Position numbers and translations under genes: made by a program. Below are positions 48,345-59,600 of a stretch of 64,000 bases of DNA, in pieces (within the stretch, counting starts at the first letter, position 1; each line of letters begins with the position of its first letter). The notes beneath the pieces were generated by a model, which was not told the DNA's origin, did no database searches, and saw only the letters and a list, made by a program, of their open reading frames with translations. The stretch comes from Macrobrachium rosenbergii (Eukaryota; Arthropoda; Malacostraca; Decapoda; Palaemonidae): contig NC_089744.1 of the NCBI RefSeq assembly GCF_040412425.1, positions 39,741,599 to 39,805,598 of the forward strand, in the 5' to 3' direction.

Positions 48345-48712
48345 GCATGGACCAACAGAGAGTAATGGCTCCTTGGTCTTTAACAGCCTGGTTGTAAACA
48401 AGAGGGCGGATGCGCATGCGCAATAGTCACTTCTCTTTCTTGCAGGTTCTTTTGATGTTGGAAAAACTGGGTTCAGCTTTGCTGAAGATAAGGGAAAGTG
48501 CCCTCTTATCTCTGAGTCCATTATATACTCCATCACGTGTTACATTGTTAATCAATACAACACAATACCTGGCCAAAAAGACCAACTAGAAGAGAAATCT
48601 TTGATATTAGTTTGGCCACCATGGAGCTCTGGTAGACCATAGAAGGTAACTCCTTGAGGACTCAACAGCAGTTACCAAAAATAGGCTTTTCCTACATCAA
48701 AACCTGTTTTTT
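48345..48712 (-). repeat. Right terminal repeat of DIRS family 2
   Basis: Inverted copy of 36551-36900, extended at the tip by GGCTTTTCCTACATCAAAAC then CTGTTTTTT. Confidence 0.85.
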
Positions 48713-50267
48713 ATACCTTTTTTGCAAAACTACATTTATGGTTAGACAGCCCATCAATTCCATGAGCGGACTGTTATTTGGTATAGGACTCCTGGCATTC
48801 TGTTTTTTTTTTTTTGCCCACCAACATAATTAGTGGGCTTTTGATAGTCAGTTCATAATACCATTAGTTGAGAAGTGAACTCCATAAAAAGTTTTTGGTA
48901 TCTTTATGAGGTCAAGATCTTGTGTATTGTATCATGAATGTTTTGGATAAGAGACAAAGTACTCTCAGTCCCCAGGACATAACCTCAGCACAGATGATGA
49001 CTTGAAGCCTGAGAATAGGCAATATGGCACAGGCAGAAGCAAAGGACTCATTGTTGACAACAATGGTGCCTTGTCTTTCTAGCAACCTAGATCAGTCAGG
49101 ATTTGGATCAAGGAGGACAAAATTTGAAAAGAAGCAAGAACCTTAAAAAAAAAAATTAAAATTCCACCTGGAGAGTATGGGTCAAATTCATATGGCAAAT
49201 AGTTATCCTTGAAATTAGAAAGAGGTAGTATTTGAAGGATATAGATAAATAATTCAGTGTTTAGATGCATAACCACAAATTTACAGAGGGATGAATGGAA
49301 ATGAATTTTAGAAGTACAGATTCCAACTGAAAGCAATAAATTGAAATAACTGGAGACAGTCTCTAAAAACAACGCTAGCTGCACACTTCACCAGACTTTT
49401 GCTTAGATTACTGTACAGTATAGGTGTAATTTTTAAGGGAGTGAAGTTATCTGAAGAGAAATTGCTAAAAGAATTTGAAGACCAAAAGTTACTGAGGTAA
49501 GGAGAACTGACAACAGTTTCTAAACAATGTCATCTATAAATAAGCATTATGCATTACTGTAATAGTAGTCATTACAGTATACATTTACTAATCCTAACAA
49601 CCAATACAGCATGCAAACTTGGCATGATATCAAGATAAAGCTATATATCATATTCTCTAAGAAATTATTTTATTGCCAAGCATATGGCCATATAGATTAA
49701 ATCTTGATATGGCCACTAACATCCCACAAACATATTGATAGGTAGACAGTTTTCAAATGCTGTGGTGAAAGTAGGAATTGCTGGTTAAGTGCTATGTCAG
49801 CTATTGGATAATCTTAGATAATATTTCATTTAATTTTATTTATTGTGAGTCGCTTTGCTTGAGACATTCCGATTTGGATAAATGGGTGTCAGTTGTGTTG
49901 TTTATTCAAATGCTGTATAGCACAATCAGGTTTTCCCAGGCATCTGGTAAGAGTCATAGTATTGCATCCATATTGTAGCAGGCTTTAATGGTATTATAGA
50001 CTGAATTTGGTGGATCTTGGTATACTTCTCTTCTTGATTGAGAGCAAAGTGCAATGGTTTGCATGCAAAAATAAAATGTTTACCATATTTTTATGTAATT
50101 TTTTTGTTTTATTTTGTTTATTTTATATGCAATGTTTCAACAACTTGTTATAGTTTACTTTAGTGTAAAGTTTAAGTGGACCATATTTTACCACATCTTT
50201 TTAATATGGATTACTATATATCTGTACAGTGTTCATAAATATGCTACAAATATTTTTTATTTTGCAG
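48713..50267. other. Intron sequence, no gene
   Basis: AT-rich, low coding potential, no repeats recognised. It runs to the polypyrimidine/AG acceptor of the terminal host exon. Confidence 0.5.
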
Positions 50268-50330
50268 GTTCCACAACAACATAACTTCATGTATAAAGGA
50301 AAGGTTGTAGATATAATGAAGTTTTTGTAA
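50268..50330 (+). CDS. Terminal coding exon of the host gene
   Basis: Preceded by TATTTTGCAG. Encodes VPQQHNFMYKGKVVDIMKFL and stop TAA at 50328-50330, 21 codons including stop, in phase 0, the same phase as the end of the 35568-35741 exon. Joined, they make one continuous frame of 78 residues. An AATAAA follows at 50429. The exon is too short to identify the protein. The match of phase, splice signals and poly(A) signal is the evidence; a chance acceptor plus short frame is the alternative. Confidence 0.55.
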   Translation, partial: VPQQHNFMYKGKVVDIMKFL

Positions 50331-50428
50331 ATATATACTATATCAAAAATTATTTTTAGAATTTTTAAAAATATTCTTTGAGAATGTACTATGTTTGATT
50401 CTGTTACACTATGCTGTTTACAGTACTT

Positions 50429-50434
50429 AATAAA
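50429..50434 (+). terminator. Polyadenylation signal of the host gene
   Basis: AATAAA about 100 nt after the stop codon, within CTTAATAAAGCTT. Sets a likely 3' UTR of about 120 nt. Confidence 0.55.
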
Positions 50435-50815
50435 GCTTATAAACCTGCTATTTTACATATGTAATACTGCCTAATATGTCATGGTGTTAGCTGATGGTTT
50501 AGCCATCTGCAGGCAAAAGAAGTCTTGAGTATTTCTCCTTGGTGATTATCACTCATTAGGTGCTTTTTATGTTCAAGATGTCTCTGCTGCCTTGACTTTT
50601 ATATTTTTTAGGTGAAACTTACCCTCTATCATTTACTTTATCTGCGACTACTTGGAGCGGGTTCAACAAGTGTTAAAGTTGAAAGAGTCATTAACAAATG
50701 CTCCCGATAATTATCCCCACCCTTTGGAGTGTGGGGGTAAGACAGCGACTGCTTCAGTTGTTATTCTTCTCTTGCTGGTTGTGTAGACAAGTGCTGTAAA
50801 ATTTGGATTTATATA

Positions 50816-51170
50816 CAGTAAACCCCCCCGTATTCACGTTCTCATGATTCACGGACTCGCGTATTCGCGGATTTCTCTGTGGAACGTATCTACCCATTAT
50901 TTCCCGAAAATTTGCCCATTCACAGTATTTTTCACAGAGAAATATTCACTAATTACTGTATTTTCATATTTTTATGACTAAATGCATTTTTTGTGATAAA
51001 ACTATTAAAATACTCAGGTGTAAGCACTTTTAGAGGGTTTTTCTTATGTTTAAACTATCAAAATAGGTAGTTCTAAGTGTTTTTAGAGGGGTTTTAAGCA
51101 TTCGTGGATTTTAGCTATTTGCGGGGGGGCTGTGGTATGCATCCCCCACAAATAGGGGGGGTGTTTACTG
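50816..51170 (+). mobile_element. Intact MITE M1 with TA target duplication
   Basis: Tips CAGTAAACCCCCCCGTATTC and, inverted, GGGGGGGTGTTTACTG, with TA on each side (50814-50815 and 51171-51172). 355 bp, no coding capacity; Tigger/mariner type. Second copy (M2) in opposite orientation at 51265-61265, split. Confidence 0.88.
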
Positions 51171-51175
51171 TAAGT

Positions 51176-51262
51176 AACTTACCAAGTAATTACATAGCTA
51201 TAGTTTCTAACTAGTACAACAGCTAAAATTTGAAAATTCGCGGTAGCGATTCTTTGTTTTGG
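51176..51262. repeat. Fragment of an element end with ACATAGCTATAG motif
   Basis: TTACCAAGTAATTACATAGC followed by TATAGTTTC, then AATTCGCGGTAGCG. The same arrangement is seen at 62873-62945 (TTACCCAGTAATTACATAGC, then TTTCGCGGGTAG) and partly at 44383. Suggests a dispersed terminal sequence. Confidence 0.6.
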
Positions 51263-51264
51263 TA

Positions 51265-51374
51265 TATGGTAAGCTCCCATATTCGCGGGGGATGCGTACC
51301 ACACACACACACACACCTGCGAATAGCTAAAACCTGTGAATTAGAACCCTTCTAAAAACACTTAGAAATACATA
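51265..51374 (-). mobile_element. MITE M2, first part (split by DIRS C)
   Basis: Matches M1 in reverse complement (GCGGGGGATGCGTACCACAC, CGAATAGCTAAAACC, TCTAAAAACACTTAGAA). Contains a (CA)n expansion at 51300-51317. Interrupted at 51375 by DIRS C; continues at 59601 and 61062. Confidence 0.78.
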
Positions 51375-51683
51375 TTTCTGAGTTCAGTCCCGTGTCAGCC
51401 GGTGAAATTCCATTACAGCACGAATTTCTAGGTATAACATTGCTAGATATACCAGAGAAAAAGAGCTTTCAGGAAAGCTGGGGTTACTACCCCCAGTCGA
51501 GCGTCTTCTAGGAAGACGTCGGTATAAAGATGGGTGAGTGAAATACCACTACCACGGAAACCTACTCGAAAGATCTCTCCCTATCAAAATCCCGGAACAG
51601 AGCGGTGAGCCGTTACAGCCCCTACACTCAACACCCGCCAGGACGGCGACACCAGCGCCACCTACCTCATTCCATTTTCTAGC
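51375..51683 (+). repeat. Left inverted terminal repeat of DIRS C
   Basis: TTTCTGAGTTCAGTCCCGTG to CCACCTACCTCATTCC. Inverted against 59272-59600. Confidence 0.93.
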
Positions 51684-53740
51684 ACGTGACTGCATCCGTT
51701 TTTTCTTTTGTGTGCTCGTCTCTCTTTTTGGATTTTTTCGCATCTACGATGGCATCGAGCAGCTTTACCATCTCTAAGTTAAGTACCATCTTCTTGTGGG
51801 GTTTTGTTCTATTTTTGGCTGTTACGGTCTCGTATTTTCATAAATATTGAGATCTTATTATGACGCCACAGCGTCCCCGCCAGCCATGTCGACCATGAGG
51901 CGACTCCTTCAGTTCTTTTCTGTTGGAGTTGTCTCCTCGTCGTTATAGATAGATTTTTGACCCCTTGGTTCCCTTCCTGGTGGTTCCTTGCGGTGGCTCC
52001 CCCTTTTTGTTTTTGAATTACATTTCATTGGCCTATCGGCCTTTGTTGGGGGTGATGCCCCGTCCAGGTTCCCCCCAGGTTGGGTTCCTGTTATTTTTGG
52101 TCTCAAGTAGGCTAATTATTTTATGCTTGGAGATGGTGCTCTCTTTTTATTTTATTTTATTTATTTTACTTAATTTATTTTTGTGGTTTACCTCTGTGTG
52201 GTGGCGGCAGCCTCAGATCTAACCGCTTCCCCGAGGTAGGCTATGCTCCCTATTGAGCACATTTTCGTTCCATTCTTTATGTGTGATGGTTATTTTGTGG
52301 AGTAGGCTTGTTTGCTTCCATCCCCTTGCCCTGGGTGTGGAGATCAGGTTGAGGGAGTTTTGGTTGCTGTTTCCTCCGGGGTCGTTTTTCGGTGGGCAGA
52401 GTGAGCCCCTTAGTTCTCTTCCTCCATTTGGGGGAATCGAGTTCTTTGGATGTGTTTCCTCTAGGCTAGTCGCCTCCTTGCCCCCCCTTCTCGATCCCGG
52501 TTGGTTCTCGGCACAAAATTTCTCTCCCTGTTGCTTCCCCCTCCCTTCTGCACTCCTCCCTTTTTCCTAGCCTATACTAGGTTAGGTCCATATTAGGCTT
52601 CGCCTAGGTAGGAGTCGGGCTTCGGGTTGCGTAGCTTCCAGTAGTAGGCTACCCTCCCAAGTTTCATTTTCTTGGAGGTATGGATGCAGTTGAGCGGGTG
52701 ATATGTTTCTCCCCTGTCTCCTGTTCCTTCCTGGTAGCCTACTCCTCTCCCCCTCCCCTCCCCCCCCCCCCCTCTCCAGCCTTGCTCTACTCGTGCGGGT
52801 GACGCTAGATGGCGTTTTCTCCGAGTTCAGGGACTCCTCCTGTTGGTAGAGGATTCGCTCCCTCCCATATCGTCCCTAGCATCGCTGTGTTGGGGTTGGT
52901 GGTTCGTTTACTCGAACGTGTTCGAGTCACTATCCATACCTCTCGTCTCCCCGTCGGGTTACGTAGATAGGGTAAAATATAATTGCTCCGGCTTATGTTA
53001 TGAACATATGAGCATTTTGCCCGTCTTGTTTCTCGGCGGGAAGTAAGGGCGGAAGGATTTTCATTATAAAGGGGAGCGGATCCCTCCGGTCTCGGAGTAT
53101 TTTTACCATCACTTGTTATTGTTATTATTTTTGACTGATATTTAGATAAGTCTGTTTATCTACAGGAGTACTCTCCTTTATATTATATACGTGAGTCGGT
53201 CCTACACCCGGGGCTCCGCCCGTTATTTTTACTGGCAGCCCTTATGGTTAGTTCCTGGTTTCTCATTCCTTCATTCCCGGAGTACTCCCGGGTCTGAAAG
53301 CTTTTTACCTTCCACTCTGTGTAATTTAGAGCTTATTGGCCCAGTTTATGATAAGGGAGTTCTTCTCCGCCGGAGTATTCCGGTTGTAGTTGAGTTTCCC
53401 GGCCTTGCCGGCTTTAGATTGCTTAGGGTGGGAGGTTCATGTACTTTTCTACTTACAGACTGTTCGCTGTGAGGAGCCGGGGTGTACCGCCTCCCTTCAA
53501 CAACCCTACGGTCACGTAGTATGCGGACCACGCTGGTTGTGCGGTCCGACTTGGCGACCTGGTTGTTTGGCACCCTGATGGTTGTGAGGTTTGTTTCGCT
53601 CTCTGCACAACCGTCCAGGATGAGTCGTTAAGTGACAGTCTTTTCTTCCGCTTTATGCTCCTCATATTGTATATTGTTTATGAGGTTCCCGGACTGGTTT
53701 TTTCGTTCTTAGCTAATTGTTGGTTTTCTTACAGGCGGAC
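51684..53740 (+). other. 5' leader of DIRS C
   Basis: 2 kb leader matching 23991-26077 in reverse. Only short, unrelated open frames. C-rich tracts at 52750-52773. It probably contains the promoter; a TTTTCTTACAG word at 53724-53734 resembles a splice acceptor just before gag, but no donor was assigned. Confidence 0.6.
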
Positions 53741-55758
53741 GAAGCTTCCAAGAAGTCTGCCTTGGAATCCCTCCGGGCCTGGGTGGCTGGGTTTGGCAGG
53801 AATGTTCCGTCGGGAAGCCCTACGTCCTCGGCGCTAGGTTGAGGACTTGCTCTACCCCGCGCGCACGGGTGGCGGCCGCAGTGCCTGAAGATCTTGCCAC
53901 CCCTATCATCCAGCAAATCCGGGATGCGACCCAGCCACCCCAAGTGGATATCCTCTACGCTGAGGTCTCGGAGGATGTAGCCGCTTTGGATCTTAACCTG
54001 GAACCGATGAACACAGAGCAGGACCAGGTGGTAAGTGGTGAGGTAAGTGAGGTTGTTGGGGCGGGCCCCCCTCTTTTGACTCCCTGCTTCATCCGTCTCT
54101 TCTTTTGCAGGTTTTGTGAAGTCTTCCTCCTTGGGTGATAGAGCTCCGTCTGCTATCCCCAAGTTGAAGTTGAAGACTTCATGGAAGGCGAAGGGCTACA
54201 AGTCCTCGACTTCCAAGAAGGCATCGCCCTTCCCCCCGTCGAAGGCTAAGGTTTCAGGACCTGTAGCCTCCGGGAGCAAGTCTGGTTCCTCCGGCAAAGG
54301 CGCGAGTAAGAGGGCTGCAAAACCAAGCCCTCCTCGCCAACCTGCTTTCGACGCAGAGGCCTTTGCAAATCAACTTTATAAGAAGTTTACAGAGGACCTA
54401 GATACGAGATTTAATAAAATCTCTGAGAAGTTGGCCAGTCATGATAACATACTGGCGGGAATGGCTCGCCCACCCCCAGCCGAACCACAGTATGTTATCC
54501 CCGACACTGCGGACCTCCCGCCGTTCGATGTCGGTAACCCTTGGCGTTTCGCACTCCGGGCCATCCAACATGATGGCAAGCTGACAGTGGAAGGTCTTGA
54601 CACGAGACGGTTGGAGGAATTGGAGTTCTTCCCCCCCGATCTCCTGCCCCCTTACCCAGGCTTCGTGAGGCTTACAGAGGAAGCTTGGATTCGGTCAGAT
54701 AAGGTTCCTAGGAGACTGTCATCGTCCCTAGGGACCAAGCTCAGTCGGCTCTCCTGCGCACTCTGGCGGAGTGGCAGGCAGATATCAAAGTTGACTCCTT
54801 TCAAGGGCAACTTCACAATGTTCGCCCTGGGAGACAACCTACCCACCCCTTGCTTGGACAAAGTCGCTCTGGCTCACGGCCCGGCGTGCTTTGATGGTAA
54901 TCCGTTACCACAGTTAAGAGAAACAGACCCTACTTCCTGGTATTCCCAGGAAGTAATGAGTTCTGGGTGGGCGCCCGTCCACTTTCACTGTCGGGAAGCT
55001 GGACCCCTTCTGCGCTTCCTCACAGTTCAGTGAGCAGCTCCCCAAGCTGCGGAATCTTTATTGAAGGCGGAGTTTGATGCCCGGACTAAGTTAGCCCGGT
55101 CCTTGAACTCCGTCTGCCTTACAGAAGCTACTGCCGTCTCCTGCTCGGACGAGCCATTCTTTCAAGTTTTGGCTAAGTCCTTGCTGGCTGGCTTCCAGTC
55201 TGACTTGTCTGAGTTTATCATGGCCAGACTGGAATGCAGGAAGTTCATCTTCGCCGATGCTACTATCCGCCCATGAGCCTAACAAGCTCGTTAAAAGCTC
55301 GATCTGGGGACCTAACCTCTTCCCTGAAGAGGAGGTCACAAACGTTATGGCTGAGGCTACACGGGCCAATCAGAGTCTGCGCTCTCGCTGGGGCATTTCT
55401 GCCTATAAGCGCAAGACCCCAGAATCGGCGGCCCTCAAAGCGAGAGGAGGCAAACGTTTCAGGAGGCATAAGAGGCCCCACCATCAGGCGGTAGTCAAGC
55501 CGTCCCGGTCTCGGCAGTGGCCCAGCCTTCCACCTCCAAGGCTCACCCCAACAGTATGTGCTGGTCCAACCAGCTGCACCCTCTTATGTGGCTTCACCAG
55601 CGTACAACCCCACATATGAGGGCCGTGGATACTTTCACGGCCTTAATAGGGTTGCAAGGGGAGGAAGAGGCAAAGTCCCTCATAGAGGGAAGCCCAACAC
55701 CACCCCAAGGGGAAGACCTGGACGTGGTAGGGGGAATAAACCCGCTCCCTCCCACTGA
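53741..55758 (+). pseudogene. gag-like ORF of DIRS C
   Basis: Order: SALESLRAWVAGFGRNVPSG (about 53757-53815), IIQQIRDATQPPQVDILYAE (about 53906), LDLNLEPMNTEQDQVV (about 53985), a Ser/Lys-rich basic part (54116-54340), FANQLYKKFTEDLDTRFNKI (about 54362; possible coiled coil), EGLDTRRLEELEFFPPDLLP (about 54590), a central domain (55061-55255), HEPNKLVKSSIWGPNLFPEE (about 55275) and an Arg/Gly tail RGRPGRGRGNKPAPSH ending at 55758. A 305-codon piece (54116-55033) is open. Breaks: a short G run near 54711 and an extra C near 55269 relative to B. Confidence 0.8.
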
Positions 55759-57580
55759 GAGAACCCAGGTAGGCGGTCGCCTGTATTGGTTCAGGGACCA
55801 ATGGACCTTCAGCCCTTGGGCACACAGCATTGTGTCCAAAGGACTAGGATGGAGCTGGATCAAGAACCCTCCTCCTCTAACCAGATTTTACCAGCCACAC
55901 CCACATCAATCCTACAGGATTACGTGACAGAATTGCTCAACAAACGAGCAATAAAGAAAGTAAGGCACCTAAAGTTTCAAGGCAGGTTATTCACTGTTCC
56001 CAAAAAGACTCCGATCAGCAAAGAGTGATCCTGGATCTGTCGCGTCTAAATCTCTACATAAAATGCGACAAATTTTCGCATGCTTACGGTAGCTCAAGTG
56101 CGGACTCTACTTCGGCGTGGAGCCGTCACCACCTCTATCGATCTTTCAGGCGCTTATTATCACGTCCCGATTGCGCGGAACTTCTCTCAGTTCCTCGGTT
56201 TCAGACTCGGGAATCAAGCCTACTCCTTCAGGGTCATGCCCGCCGGTCTGAACATTGCGCCCAGGGTATTCACCAAGCTGGCGGACACGGTAGTGCAACA
56301 ACTCCGGTCTTGAGGATATCCCTAGCAGCGTACCTGGACGATTGGATAATTTGGGCACCAACAGTTCGGAGTGTCAGAAGGCTACGTCCATAGTCATCAA
56401 TTTCCTGGAGTCGCTAGGTTTTCAACTGAACAGAGAGAAGTCCCGCCTGACTCCGGAGTCCCGGTTTCAGTGGCTGGGTCTCCAGTGGGATCTGTCCTCT
56501 CACACGTTATCTCTCCCGCCTCCCAAGAGGAAAGAGATAGCATCTCTCACCAGGAGATTTCTCAAAAATCCATCGGCATCCCGCCGATCCCAAGAAAGAG
56601 TCCTTGGGTCTCTTCAGTTTGCCTCAGTGACAGACCTGCTCTTAAAAGCGAAATTAAAAGACATAAACAGAGTGTGGCGGAGTCGAGCCAATGTCAAGCT
56701 CAGAGACAAGGTCTCCTCTATTCCTCGAATCTTAAAGACAAGACTGCGGCCTTGGACCACAGTCAGAGGCCTGTCCAAAACAGTTCGCTTCAATTTCCCC
56801 CTCCGGCACTAGTTGTTCACACAGACGCTTCCTAAGCGGCTGGGGGATATTCACCAAAACAGAAAGTACAAGGAACGTGGTCCACAATGTTTCAGCAGTT
56901 CCATATAAATACCCTGGAAGCTATGGCGGTCTTTCTAACTCTGAAGAAAATCCGCCCCCAACCGGATTCATATCAGGCTGGTGTTGGACAGCGCAGTGGT
57001 AGTTCATTGCATCAACAGGGGCGGCTCCAAATCAGGTCGAGTAAACCAAGTAATGGTTGCTATCTTCTCCCTGGCGAACAAGCACGGCTGGCACCTGTCA
57101 GCCACCCACCTAGCGGGTGCGGGCGTGGTGGCGGATTCCCTGTCCAGGGCTACTCCGTTGGAGACGGAGTGGTCCCTGGACGTGGAATCTTTCAAATGGA
57201 TTTGCCGCCAGGTTCCGGGCCTCCAAGTGGATCTGTTCGCAACGGAGAGCAACTTCAAGCTCCCTGTTATGTGGCCCAACCTGGACCCTCAGGCGTTACG
57301 CCACAGGACGCAATGACAGTAGATTGGAACAATTGGGAGAAGATTTATCTGTTCCCTCCAATAAATTTACTGCTGAAAGTATTACACAAACTCAGGACAT
57401 TCAAAGGTCAACCAGCCCTAGTAGCCCCTATTGGCCGAAGAGCAATTGGTTCCCTCTTCTTCAGGAACTGGGATTACGGAGTCTTCGGATTCCCAAGCCC
57501 ATTCTGACCCAGACAGTACAAACCAAGACTGTGTCAGCTTCCTCAAGAATTCAGAATGCCCTAGTTTTATGGACTTTATA
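55517..57580 (+). pseudogene. pol of DIRS C: RT, RNase H, methylase-like region
   Basis: Overlaps the gag tail in another frame (from about 55517). RT: WTFSPWAHSIVSKGLGWSWI (about 55803), ILDLSRLNLYIKCDKF (about 56028), TTSIDLSGAYYHVPI (about 56130), YLDDWIIW (56331-56354). Connection: RFQWLGLQWDLSSHTLSLPP. RNase H: VVHTDAS (about 56811, one base lost just after), LDSAVVVHCINRGGSKSGRV (about 56984), a VVADSLSR box (about 57127). Methylase-like: VDLFATESNFKLP (about 57228) and KIYLFPPINLLLKVLHKLRT (about 57340). A TGA replaces CGA before the YLDD box (about 56311). Confidence 0.88.
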
Positions 57581-58541
57581 AAATTCGCAGCCCAAAAAGG
57601 AGCGAACATTGACCCTGTCAACACTCTGTTTTTAGAATCAGATAAAAGAGATTCTACTCTTAGACAGTATGACTCAGCAGTCAAAAAATTAGCCTCCTTC
57701 CTGAAAGCATCTGAAGCCAAAATCATGACGACTAATTTAGGAGTTTCCTTCTTTAGATCACTGTTTGAGAAAGGCCTTGCTCCGGCCACTATTACCACAG
57801 TCAAGTCAGCATTGAAGAAAGTATTTCTTTACGGCTTTAAAATCGACCTTACAGATTCCTATTTTTCGTCTATCCCCAGAGCATGCGCTCGTCTGAGACC
57901 AGTATCACGTCCACAGTCTGTTACGTGGTTTCTCAATGACGTCCTTAAGTTAGCATCAGAGTTGGATAACTTTCATTGCTCTTATCAGGATCTGTTAAGG
58001 AAGACTTTATTTTTGATTAGCTTGGCTTCAGGTGCTAGAATCTCAGAGCTGTCGGCTCTCACTAGAGGTGATAATTTTGTGAACTTCCTCCCGTCTGGAG
58101 AGGTCCTCCTTTCCCTGACCCTAGATTTTTAGCTAAGAACGAAGACCCACAGGACAGGTGGTCTCCTTGGAAGGTGGTGCCCCTTCCTCAAGACCAGTCT
58201 TTATGTCCAGTTTATACATTTAAATCTTACCTTTTAAGAACTCCACAGAGTAAGTTGGGTCCTCTTTTTATCAGGGAGAAAGGTGGTACTCTTTCACTGA
58301 ATGCTATAAGACAACAAATTCTGTATTTCATTAAACAGGCCAACCCAGATTCAGTTCCTAAAGTTCATGATATTCGAGCAGTTGCTACTTCCATTAATTA
58401 CTTTCATAATATGGACTTCTCAGAGTTATCTAAATTTACGGGTTGAAATCACCTCTAGTGTTTAAACGCCACTATTTAAAATCGCTCGAAGCCCTGAAAT
58501 TTTCTACCATAGCTGTGGGAAGTGTCATCTCCCCACCTTAA
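57431..58541 (+). pseudogene. Tyrosine recombinase of DIRS C
   Basis: A 233-codon frame (57431-58132) carries SECPSFMDFIKFAAQKGANI, STLRQYDSAVKKLASFLKAS, LAPATITTVKSALKKVFLYG and the catalytic LASGARISELSALTRGDNF (about 58023). The frame is then lost by one C in a C run (about 58116). It resumes with VVPLPQDQSLCPVY and HDIRAVATSINYFHNMDFSE (58366-58428) until a missing G in the next TTGG (about 58444). The final FKRHYLKSLEALKF with the Tyr (about 58463-58503) and stop at 58539-58541 are conserved. All four catalytic boxes are present. Confidence 0.92.
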
Positions 58542-59111
58542 CTAATCATATCCTTATCCTTTCCTTTCCCCCCGCCCGCCTGCCTCATTTACTTCTCTGC
58601 TTATTCTCCTGGTTGATTATACCTCACTGCCTGGCTCCTCATATTGATGTATCTTGTATCTGTTGATGGAAAAGTGTAATCTGACATGCCATGATTGTTT
58701 TTTCTTGTGGGGTACTGGACGGTTTTTATTTGGCTCCATGTACCCCAGATATATGTATATGTTCTATATATGTTAATTTTCATTGATCTTGTCTCTTACG
58801 TGTTTAGCCTAAGTTTACGTGTATAGTATTAAGGTTGTATTTGCAATTATTTTCTGCACATTTCATGTTTCACCTTGCTTTAAGTAATTTTAAGATTTTT
58901 GGGGCTTCTTCCCGTCGTGCGGGGACCTCCCCATTGTTTCATAGTATTAAGTTTTTGATGTGCCTTAGATTTAGTATACCTTAGTTTTAGTATTCTTGCT
59001 TCATGAAAGAGATTACTTGATTAAAATTATTTTCGTAAGATTTTTGCCTTTTTCTTCAGATTACCTTTTTTTTTTTGTAGTTGCAGCCTTGGCATGATTC
59101 TCTATCACTAT
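58542..59111 (+). other. 3' untranslated part of DIRS C
   Basis: No gene. The Gypsy insertion of element B corresponds to the position near 58935 here, giving the empty site. Confidence 0.7.
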
Positions 59112-59206
59112 TTCACCGGCTGACACGGGACTGAACTCAGAAAAGGGATTTTGACAAAGGAAAAATCTATTTCTGAGGAAGGTCCCATGTCACCCGGTGA
59201 CCCTCC
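59112..59206. repeat. Internal complementary region of DIRS C
   Basis: TTTCACCGGCTGACACGGGA then CTGAACTCAGAAAAGGG and ATTTTGACAAAGGAAAAATC then TATTTCTGAGGAAGG: complements of the two ends joined at CTCAGAAAAGGG. Confidence 0.92.
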
Positions 59207-59271
59207 CTGACTCACCTAGTACTCCCCCCCCCCTACTTGCACATGCCAAGTCTGGGGTTAGTGCTAGCATG

Positions 59272-59600
59272 GAATGAGGTAGGTGGCGCTGGTGTCGCCG
59301 TCCTGGCGGGTGTTGAGTGTAGGGGCTGTAACGGCTCACCGCTCTGTTCCGGGGATTTTGATAGGGAGAGATCTTTCGAGTAGGTTTCCGTGGTAGTGGT
59401 ATTTCACTCACCCTTCTTTATACCGACGTCTTCCTAGAAGACGCTCGACTGGGGGTAGTAACCCCAGCTTTCCTGAAAGCTCTTTTTCTCTGGTATATCT
59501 AGCAATGTTATACCTAGAAATTCGTGCTGTAATGGAATTTCACCGGGTGACACGGGACCTTCCTCAGAAATAGATTTTTCCTTTGTCAAAATCCCTTTTT
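59272..59600 (-). repeat. Right inverted terminal repeat of DIRS C
   Basis: Inverse of 51375-51683, extended by TAGATTTTTCCTTTGTCAAA then ATCCCTTTT at the outer tip. Confidence 0.93.

Larger units (their letters stand above)
51375..59600 (+). mobile_element. DIRS element C, structurally complete
   Basis: 8.2 kb with terminal repeats 51375-51683 and 59272-59600, ICR 59112-59206, gag, pol and tyrosine recombinase in order. Nearly identical to element B; most reading-frame breaks are single-base length changes in homopolymers. Inserted into MITE M2 without an evident target duplication, as expected for a tyrosine recombinase. Confidence 0.94.

Noticed and set aside
51965..52570. Open frames in the DIRS C leader
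   Set aside because: Low-complexity Phe/Leu/Ser-rich frames without homology; the corresponding leader of B does not preserve them.
54020..54112. GT...AG pair inside DIRS gag as a spliceosomal intron (also in A near 4560 and B near 23690)
   Set aside because: Donor-like and acceptor-like words are conserved in all three copies, but in B the reading frame passes straight through, and the available donors would splice out of frame (phase 0 to phase 1).
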